Assembly: GCF_014650175.1 (NCBI RefSeq)
Contig: NZ_BMUL01000002.1
Span: 563,150-627,149, forward strand
Origin: Streptomyces termitum
GTDB lineage: Bacteria; Actinomycetota; Actinomycetes; Streptomycetales; Streptomycetaceae
Length of the DNA stretch: 64,000 nucleotides
Direction: 5' to 3'
Every line of letters begins with the position of its first letter. Position 1 is the stretch's first letter. Below, piece by piece: positions 58,410-64,000 of this stretch. Both the position numbers and the translations under genes were made by a program. The notes beneath the pieces were generated by a model. The model searched no databases. It worked only from the letters and a program-made list of their open reading frames with translations, and had not been told where the DNA came from.

Positions 58410-59669
58410 CTAGGGCTGTTCGGCGGGCTGGGAGGAGGAGGGGCGGGAGTCCTGGGGCGGGGTGGTGTCGTCACCGGCGAGGGCCAGGTAGCCGCCGACG
58501 CCGAGCGCGCCCGCCGCGACCACGGCCGCGAGGCCGAGGGTGATGCGGCGCTTGCGGACCGCGCCCGCCTTGTTGCGGGCCGAGCCGGGCCGCCGGGCGC
58601 CGGCCGGGCGCGGGGCGCGGGCGGTGCCGTGCGGGCCGCCGGACAGCTCGTCCGGGCCGGGCACCCGCATGGAGGTGTGGGTGTCGCGGTGCGAGTCGGC
58701 GGAGGCGCCGGGGACCAGCGGCACCGCGGCCCGGCGGCGGCCGGCCTCCGGCGCGGTCCCGGCGGTGGCGGCGTGCGCGGTGTCCTCGTACGGCTCCGGG
58801 GCCGCGGGTTCGGCGTCGGGCTCGTCCACGTCCAGCGGCGGGATGCCCTTGAGCAGCGGCAGGACGTCGGCGAGGCGGGCGGCCAGTTCGGAGGCGCGCA
58901 GCCGGGAGGCGGGGGCCTTGGCGAGGCACTGGACCATCAGCTGCCACAGCTCCTCGGGGATGCCGGGGAGCGGGACGACGGTCTCGGTGACGTGGCGGCG
59001 CAGCACGGCGCCGGGGTGGCCGCCGCCGAACGGGGTGAAGCCGGCGAGCAGCTCGTACAGGACGGTCGCCAGGGCGTAGATGTCGACGGCGGCGCGCGGC
59101 GGCAGGCCCTCGACGATCTCGGGGGCGAGGTAGTCGGGGGTGCCGATGATGCGGGTGGCCTTGGTGCGGCCGGGGGTGTCGATGAGCTTGGCGACGCCGA
59201 AGTCGGTGAGGAGCGCCGGGTGGGCGCCGCCGGGGCCGAGCGGGCCCTCCATGTCGAGGAGGATGTTCTCCGGCTTCACGTCCCGGTGGACGACGCCGGC
59301 GGCGTGCGCGGCGGCGAGGCCCTCGGCGACGTCGCGGATGATCGCGACGGCGGCCTCGGGGGCGAGCCGGCGCTCGCGGTCGAGGCGGGTGCGCAGGTCG
59401 GTGCCGCGGACGAGGTCCATGACGAGGGCCAGGTCGTTGCCGTCGACGACGAGGTCGCGGACCTTGACCACGCGCGGGTGGTCGAGCCCGAGCAGGGCGG
59501 TGCGCTCGCGGACGAAGCGGCCGACGAGTTCCTGGTCGGAGGCCAGGTCCTCGCGCAGCAGTTTGACGGCGACGGGGCCTTCGGGCCCCTCGCCGAGCCA
59601 CACCGTTCCGGCGCTGCCCCGCCCGAGGATCTGGTGGGCGGTGTAGCGGCTGCCGATGTTCCGTGCCAA
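58410..59669 (-). CDS. pkaB: Ser/Thr protein kinase PkaB
   Basis: 419 residues. TTG 59669 is chosen: GAGGGAG is 6 bases upstream and the kinase then begins [26 protein letters not shown]. Catalytic features: VAVKLLRED (Lys), [16 protein letters not shown] (loop), [10 protein letters not shown] (DFG), GTPDYLAPE. After the ~265-residue kinase domain comes a Pro/Ala/Arg linker, one membrane helix ([22 protein letters not shown]) and a short external Ser/Pro/Gln tail. No PASTA domains. The symbol is by synteny with the S. coelicolor pkaA-pkaB pair. It is separated from pkaA by a terminator. Confidence 0.92.
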   Translation of the reverse strand: MARNIGSRYTAHQILGRGSAGTVWLGEGPEGPVAVKLLREDLASDQELVGRFVRERTALLGLDHPRVVKVRDLVVDGNDLALVMDLVRGTDLRTRLDRERRLAPEAAVAIIRDVAEGLAAAHAAGVVHRDVKPENILLDMEGPLGPGGAHPALLTDFGVAKLIDTPGRTKATRIIGTPDYLAPEIVEGLPPRAAVDIYALATVLYELLAGFTPFGGGHPGAVLRRHVTETVVPLPGIPEELWQLMVQCLAKAPASRLRASELAARLADVLPLLKGIPPLDVDEPDAEPAAPEPYEDTAHAATAGTAPEAGRRRAAVPLVPGASADSHRDTHTSMRVPGPDELSGGPHGTARAPRPAGARRPGSARNKAGAVRKRRITLGLAAVVAAGALGVGGYLALAGDDTTPPQDSRPSSSQPAEQP

Positions 59670-59768
59670 GACTGCTCCCTCAGCGGCTGCGGTTCGCGTC
59701 AAAGTTACGCGTCCCGGGCCGCCGGACGTCACTCCCGGAGGGAAATCACCCTTCGGAAGTCGATAAAT

Positions 59769-59803
59769 CGGCTGGACGACCGCCCTGAGGGGTCGTCCAG
59801 CCG
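59769..59803 (-). terminator. Terminator of pkaA
   Basis: 13-bp perfect stem (59769-59781 with 59791-59803), followed on the minus strand by ATTTAT, 22 bases past the pkaA stop. Confidence 0.82.
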
Positions 59804-59824
59804 TCGGGCGCGGCGTGCGGCGGC

Positions 59825-61636
59825 CTACTGGCCGGTGCCCGTGCCGCCGCTCGTGCCGGTGCTCTCGCCGATGCTGGACACCCAGTCGGTCACGGTGCTG
59901 ATGCCGTCGCCGATGGCCTCCCAGTAGCCCTTGCCCTGGGCGATCCAGTCCTGGAGCGGGGTGAGCTCCCAGATCAGCCAGCCGGCCACCACGAAGAGGA
60001 CGATCATGACCAGGCAGCCCTTGAGGCAGCCGAGGCCGGGGATCCGGACCGGGTTGGCCCCGCGCCGGCGCGGCTCGCGGGGCTCGCGCGGGGCCGGGGC
60101 GGGCCGCTGGGGCTGCGGCTGCTGCGGCGGCGCGTACTGCTGCTGCGGCGGGGGCGCGTACGGCTGCGGGGCCGGGGCGGGCGGCCTCGGCTGCTGGTAC
60201 GGCGGCGGAGCGGGCTGCGGGGCCGGGCGCGGCTGCTGGTACGGGGGCTGCTGCGGCTGCTGGTAGGGCGGCTGCTGCGGGCGGTACGCCTGCGGGGGCT
60301 GCTGCTGGTACGGCGGGGCCTGCGGCGGCTGCTGGGCCGGGGGCTGCTGCGGGCGGCGCTGGGGACGGCGGCGCAGCGGGTCCTCGACGGGGTCGAGGTA
60401 CTGCATCTGGGTCTGCTCGTTGCGGTCGCGGGCCGCGCGGAGCTGGCTCTGCCAGGGGTGCGGCTCCTCGGACGGCGGGTTCGGCGGCATGGCGGGCATG
60501 ACGGCCGTCGGCCCGGCGGGGCCGCCCGGGGCACCGGGACCGCTCGTCGGCAGCATGGCGGTGGGGTCGGCGGCACCGGCCGGACCGCCGGTGGGCAGCA
60601 CGCTGGTGGGAGCGGCCGGGTCGAAGCCGCCGGGCGCGGCGGAGCCGGCCGGCAGCACCTGGGTCGCGTCGGCGGCGCCGGGGGCCTGCGGGACCCGCGC
60701 CGGGTCCGGGTCGGGGGCGAGGAGCGCGCCGACGCCGTCGGCGGCCTCGATCTCGGCGGGTGAGGCGTGCACGCCGATGCCGGCGGCGACCGCGCGCAGG
60801 CCGCGCGCCAGGTTCACCGCGCTGGGGCGCCGGTCCGGGTCCTTGCTGAGGCAGCGCTCGATGACCGTCCACAGCGGTCCGGGGACCGTGGAGGGGCGGC
60901 GGGGCTCCTCGCTGAGGTGCCGGTGGAGGACTTCGAGGGCGGTGCCGCCGCCGAACGGCGGGCGGCCGGTCACCAGCTCGTAGAGCAGGATGCCGGCGCC
61001 GTAGATGTCGACGGCGGAGGTCTGCGGGCGGCCCTCGGCGGACTCCGGCGCCACGTACGCGGGCGTGCCGACAAACTCGTGGGTGCGGGTGAGGCCCGGG
61101 GAGTCGGCGAGGCGGGCGATGCCGAAGTCGGTGAGCATCGGGCGCATGGCGCCGTCCCGCTCGTCCAGCAGCACGTTGGCCGGCTTGAGGTCGCGGTGGA
61201 CGACGCCGTCGGCGTGGCTGGCGGCGAGCGCGTCGGCGATCTGCGCGGTGAGCAGGGAGGCGGCGACCGGGGTCAGCGGGCCGTTCTCCCGCAGGTAGCG
61301 GTGCAGGTCGGGGCCCTCGACGAGGTCCATGACGAGGGCCAGGACGTCGCCCTCGACGACCAGGTCGCGGGTGCGGACGATGTTGGGGTGGGTGAGCCGC
61401 AGGAGGACGGACCGCTCGCGCAGGAAGCGCATGACGATGTCCGCGTCGTTGGCCAGCTCCTCCTTGAGGACCTTGATCGCGACGGTCTCGCCCGGCTGGC
61501 CGGGAACGGCCGCCTCGGCCCCCGCCGTCTCCCGCTGGCGGGCTCGCCAGACGGTGCCCGTGGCGCCGCGGCCGAGCGGCTCCTCGAGCAGGTACTTGCT
61601 GCCGATTGGCCGCACGTCACGCGCTCCCTGCTGCAT
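59825..61636 (-). CDS. pkaA: Ser/Thr protein kinase PkaA
   Basis: 603 residues. Kinase domain ~10-275: YLLEEPLGRGATGTVWRARQ, VAIKVLKEEL, DGVVHRDLKPANVLLDE, LTDFGIARL, VGTPAYVAPES. An insert GAEAAVPGQPGE sits before the Lys. Residues ~300-530 are Pro/Gln/Tyr-rich with many PPYQQP units, then a basic patch (EPREPRRRGANPVRIPG), one membrane helix (GCLVMIVLFVVAGWLIW) and an external Trp/Gly/Thr end. Adjacent kinases and an FHA protein gene suggest a phospho-Thr relay. In S. coelicolor PkaA autophosphorylates on Thr (known from the literature). Confidence 0.94.
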   Translation of the reverse strand: MQQGARDVRPIGSKYLLEEPLGRGATGTVWRARQRETAGAEAAVPGQPGETVAIKVLKEELANDADIVMRFLRERSVLLRLTHPNIVRTRDLVVEGDVLALVMDLVEGPDLHRYLRENGPLTPVAASLLTAQIADALAASHADGVVHRDLKPANVLLDERDGAMRPMLTDFGIARLADSPGLTRTHEFVGTPAYVAPESAEGRPQTSAVDIYGAGILLYELVTGRPPFGGGTALEVLHRHLSEEPRRPSTVPGPLWTVIERCLSKDPDRRPSAVNLARGLRAVAAGIGVHASPAEIEAADGVGALLAPDPDPARVPQAPGAADATQVLPAGSAAPGGFDPAAPTSVLPTGGPAGAADPTAMLPTSGPGAPGGPAGPTAVMPAMPPNPPSEEPHPWQSQLRAARDRNEQTQMQYLDPVEDPLRRRPQRRPQQPPAQQPPQAPPYQQQPPQAYRPQQPPYQQPQQPPYQQPRPAPQPAPPPYQQPRPPAPAPQPYAPPPQQQYAPPQQPQPQRPAPAPREPREPRRRGANPVRIPGLGCLKGCLVMIVLFVVAGWLIWELTPLQDWIAQGKGYWEAIGDGISTVTDWVSSIGESTGTSGGTGTGQ

Positions 61637-62330
61637 CGTGGTCCTGGGGTGGCCGGTGTGCTGAACCCCGGAATCCCGTCGTCCTTCTTCTTGATGACCC
61701 GTCCGGGTGTCCGACCCACTCTAGTGCCGCCGAACGGGTCCCAGCCGGTTGTCCACAGGCGGATCTTCGGAGACCCGTTCGACTCCGGAGGGGTGTCGCC
61801 GGGGGCGGTGCGCGGCCCGGGGGACGGGCTCCGGGCCCCGCCCGAACTTGTCCGGAAGAAGACGCTCCCCCGGCCGGGATGGTTGCCGCGCCGGGCCCGC
61901 GCACCCGCCCGGACCGGCCCCGCGCCCGGCCCTCCCTACCGCCCGGACCGGCCCCGCAGCCGGTCCGCCCGCCCGTCGGGACCGGCCCCGCGCCTGCCCC
62001 GCTCCCCCGTCCGGCCGGGCGCCGCACCGGCCCCGCCGCCCGCCGGGCCCCTGCCCCCGTGCTCGTGCGGGCCCGGCGCCCGGCCCGCGCGGGGCCCGGC
62101 CTTTTCGCGTCACGCGCGGCGGCACCGGAGGACCGTTCAAGATCACTTCGGGGTGACCCGGCGGCGGGCTGTCGGCGGCAGGTGCGAGGATGCCTCCAGC
62201 ACGTCGCACCGGTGGGGTCGGGAGCCCCCCGCGCCGTGCCGACCTGTACCGGACGACGCGTCCGTGCCGGGTGGGGGGAAACGGGCGGTCCCCCGCCGGG
62301 CACGTCGCGCAGAAGGGACCGCTGACGGCG
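61637..62330. other. 694-bp divergent region between pkaA and the FHA-FtsK gene
   Basis: It carries the promoters of both genes. The middle (61880-62110) is very GC-rich with repeated GGACCGGCCCCGC-type words (near 61913, 61947 and 61979). Open frames here are Pro/Arg/Ala low-complexity with no ribosome site; I see no convincing gene. A DnaA-box match is at 61749-61757. Confidence 0.5.
61749..61757 (+). other. DnaA-box match upstream of pkaA
   Basis: Exact TTGTCCACA on the plus strand, 113 bases from the pkaA start. Confidence 0.45.
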
Positions 62331-64000
62331 ATGCAGATCCGGCTGACCGTCCTCGCGCCGCACGCCGGCCACGGCGCCGCGCGCGCCTGCGACGTGCTCG
62401 TCACCGCCCCCGCCGGCACGGCGCTGTCCGCCGTGGCGTCGAACCTCGCCGCCGCCGTCACCGGCCCGGACGCGGCCGGCACCGGCGCGCCCGTGCTGTA
62501 CGCGGGCGCGGAGCGGCTGGACGCCCGCCGGTGCGTGCTGGGCGAACCGCCGCTGGTCGACGGGGCGGTCCTCGCGCTCCAGGCGCCCGACCCGGACGGC
62601 CGGGACGGCACCGCGCCCGCCGCCGCCCGGCTGCACGTCGTCGCCGGCCCCGACGCGGGCGGCGTGCACCTGCTGCACGGCGGGACGGTCCGGATCGGCC
62701 GCTCCGACGAGGCGGACGTGCCGCTGGACGACCCGGACGTCTCCCGCTCCCACTGCCGGGTGACCGTCGCCGACGACGGCCGGATCACCGTCGCCGACCT
62801 CGGCTCCACGAACGGCACGACACTCGACGGCGCCCCCGTGGCCGACCGCCCGGTCCGGCTGCGCCCCGGCTCGCTGCTCCGGCTCGGCGAGTCCACCCTC
62901 CGCCTCGGCGGCCCCGGCGACGGCGCGGACGGGGCGGTGCCCACCGCCCCCGACGGCGAGGGACACCTCAGGGTCCGCGCCCCGGAGGACGCCGCCGACT
63001 GGACCGCCCGCGCCCTGGAGCCCGGTGCGGACCGCACCGCGCCCCCGTGGTCCGGCGGGCCGGACGCGGACCGGGAGACCCACGGCGGCGGGGTGCCGCT
63101 CGCCGAGCCGTGGCCGCCCGCCGGGCACGCGCGCGCGGCCGACCTCGCGGACGGCGCCGGGGACGGCGGCGAGCCGCACGGCCGGATCCGTACGACCTCA
63201 GAGGGCGCCGATCCGGCCACCCGCAGGACCGGCCGGCGCGGGCTCGGCGCCTGGGCCCGGCGCCTCGCCGGAAGCCGCGAGGCGGAGCCCGCCGACGACG
63301 GCACGGGCACCGCCCCGGCCGCCCCCGAGACCTCCGGCGCGCCGGGCGCCGCCCCGGCCCCCGGCACCTGGCCCGATCCGGCCGCCGTGCTGCTCACCGC
63401 GCTCGGCCCCGGCCCCCGCCTGTGGGAGCGGGGCCCGCGCCATCCGGAGGCCCTGGCCGTCCGGCTGGGCACCGCCGACCGGGCCGAGCTGTCCGGGGTG
63501 CCCGTCACCGTCGGCCTGCGCGAGGCCGGTTCGCTGGGTCTCGCCGGTCCGGCCGGGCGGCTCGCCGGGCTGGCCCGGTCCGTGGTGGCCCAGCTCGCCG
63601 CCCTGCACTCCCCCGCCGACCTGGAGATCGTCCTCCTCAGCGCCGACCGGAACCGCCCCCTGGAGGAGCGGCGGCGGGACTGGGGCTGGCTGGGCTGGCT
63701 CCCGCACGCGCGGCCCGCGCACGGCCAGGACTGCCGGCTGCTCCTCGCCTACGACCGCGAGCAGGCCCAGGCGCGGACGGCGGAGCTGACCCGGCGACTG
63801 GACGACGGCCCGCTGGGGCCCGGCTGGGCCAGCGCGGACCGGGCCGCGATCGCCGAGGCCGCCGCGCGGTACGCGGGCCCGGCGACGGTCGTCGTCGTGG
63901 ACGGCGACCCGGGGACGGCGGCACTGCGCGAGACGGTGGCCCGGCTCGCCGGGGCCGGCGCGGCGGCCGGCATCCACCTGCTGTGCCTCGCCGAGGCCCC
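62331..64000 (+). CDS. FHA-domain FtsK/SpoIIIE (EccC-like) ATPase, 3' partial
   Basis: The frame runs from ATG 62331 (AAGGGA 13 bases upstream) through the window edge, over 556 codons. Residues ~1-95 resemble a ubiquitin-like YukD/EsxD-type N terminus (MQIRLTVLAPHAGHGAARACDVLVTAPAGTALSAVASNLA). The FHA domain follows: TVRIGRSDEADVPLDDPDVSRSHCRVTVADDGRITVADLGSTNGT. After a Pro/Asp linker, PDPAAVLLTALGPGPRLWERGPRHPEALAVRLGT and GLAGPAGRLAGLARSVVAQLAALHSPADLEIVLLS match the start of EccC-type FtsK/SpoIIIE ATPases. Walker motifs must lie beyond the edge. It is divergent from pkaA. Confidence 0.9.
   Translation, partial: MQIRLTVLAPHAGHGAARACDVLVTAPAGTALSAVASNLAAAVTGPDAAGTGAPVLYAGAERLDARRCVLGEPPLVDGAVLALQAPDPDGRDGTAPAAARLHVVAGPDAGGVHLLHGGTVRIGRSDEADVPLDDPDVSRSHCRVTVADDGRITVADLGSTNGTTLDGAPVADRPVRLRPGSLLRLGESTLRLGGPGDGADGAVPTAPDGEGHLRVRAPEDAADWTARALEPGADRTAPPWSGGPDADRETHGGGVPLAEPWPPAGHARAADLADGAGDGGEPHGRIRTTSEGADPATRRTGRRGLGAWARRLAGSREAEPADDGTGTAPAAPETSGAPGAAPAPGTWPDPAAVLLTALGPGPRLWERGPRHPEALAVRLGTADRAELSGVPVTVGLREAGSLGLAGPAGRLAGLARSVVAQLAALHSPADLEIVLLSADRNRPLEERRRDWGWLGWLPHARPAHGQDCRLLLAYDREQAQARTAELTRRLDDGPLGPGWASADRAAIAEAAARYAGPATVVVVDGDPGTAALRETVARLAGAGAAAGIHLLCLAEA

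Noticed and set aside
61749-62156. Possible small gene between pkaA and the FHA gene
   Set aside because: Pro/Arg low-complexity in every frame with no Shine-Dalgarno; composition is explained by the GGACCGGCCCCGC-type repeats.

Overview
The window reads as chromosomal DNA of a Streptomyces. GC is very high, genes are dense with many 4-base stop/start overlaps, and GTG and TTG starts are common. It carries an SsgA-like sporulation protein, an HU protein with a short tail, and the pkaA/pkaB kinase pair. From memory, the order of the core genes resembles the S. coelicolor stretch around SCO2915-SCO2975. I could not run an alignment.

Layout. 1-11.9 kb: nicotinamidase (cut at the edge), a secreted M6 protease, two RDD membrane proteins, ssgG, a glycolate-oxidase-like flavoprotein, a TPR protein, and hppD divergent from an Lrp/AsnC regulator. 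12-18.2 kb: an ArsR regulator with a small protein and an MFS exporter behind a 24-bp perfect inverted repeat, a Lon-like secreted protease with an alpha/beta hydrolase, a second winged-helix regulator, a 21-bp tandem repeat array and an IclR regulator. 18.6-22.7 kb: a DEIH-box helicase, a Doc-type toxin with a short partner, and an MFS exporter. 22.9-26.4 kb: tRNA-Cys followed by a three-gene, lower-GC cassette with a WXG100-like protein. 26.6-31.4 kb: a three-subunit molybdenum hydroxylase operon whose 2Fe-2S subunit carries a 340-residue disordered extension. 31.6-36.4 kb: a sugar ABC importer plus GH20 hexosaminidase operon under a DasR-like site and a second palindrome. 36.6-44.5 kb: DUF3039, YqgE, murA, HU, malic enzyme, a predicted structured small RNA, a HelD-like helicase and a GNAT. 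44.6-51.2 kb: nnaR-narK (nitrate/nitrite), LysR/MFS and a secreted protein of unknown function. 51.4-58.3 kb: the translation-rescue and division block ssrA-smpB-ctpA-ftsX-ftsE, a zinc-ribbon membrane protein, a sortase-type repeat protein and prfB. 58.4-64 kb: pkaB, pkaA and, divergently, an FHA-FtsK/SpoIIIE (EccC-like) protein that runs off the end.

How they work together. Two conserved modules dominate: ribosome rescue (ssrA, smpB, prfB) next to divisome regulation (ftsEX), and the Ser/Thr kinase pair beside an FHA-domain ATPase. Nutrient modules are chitin-type sugars (ABC plus GH20, DasR-like site), nitrate/nitrite (NarK/NnaR, GlnR-like box) and tyrosine breakdown (hppD with an adjacent Lrp regulator). 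No insertion sequence, CRISPR array, rRNA or biosynthetic gene cluster was seen.

Best candidates for something undescribed: the WXG100-like/lipoprotein cassette beside tRNA-Cys, the structured RNA between the malic enzyme and helD-like genes, the long palindrome in front of the ArsR operon, and the His/Glu-rich extension on the 2Fe-2S subunit.
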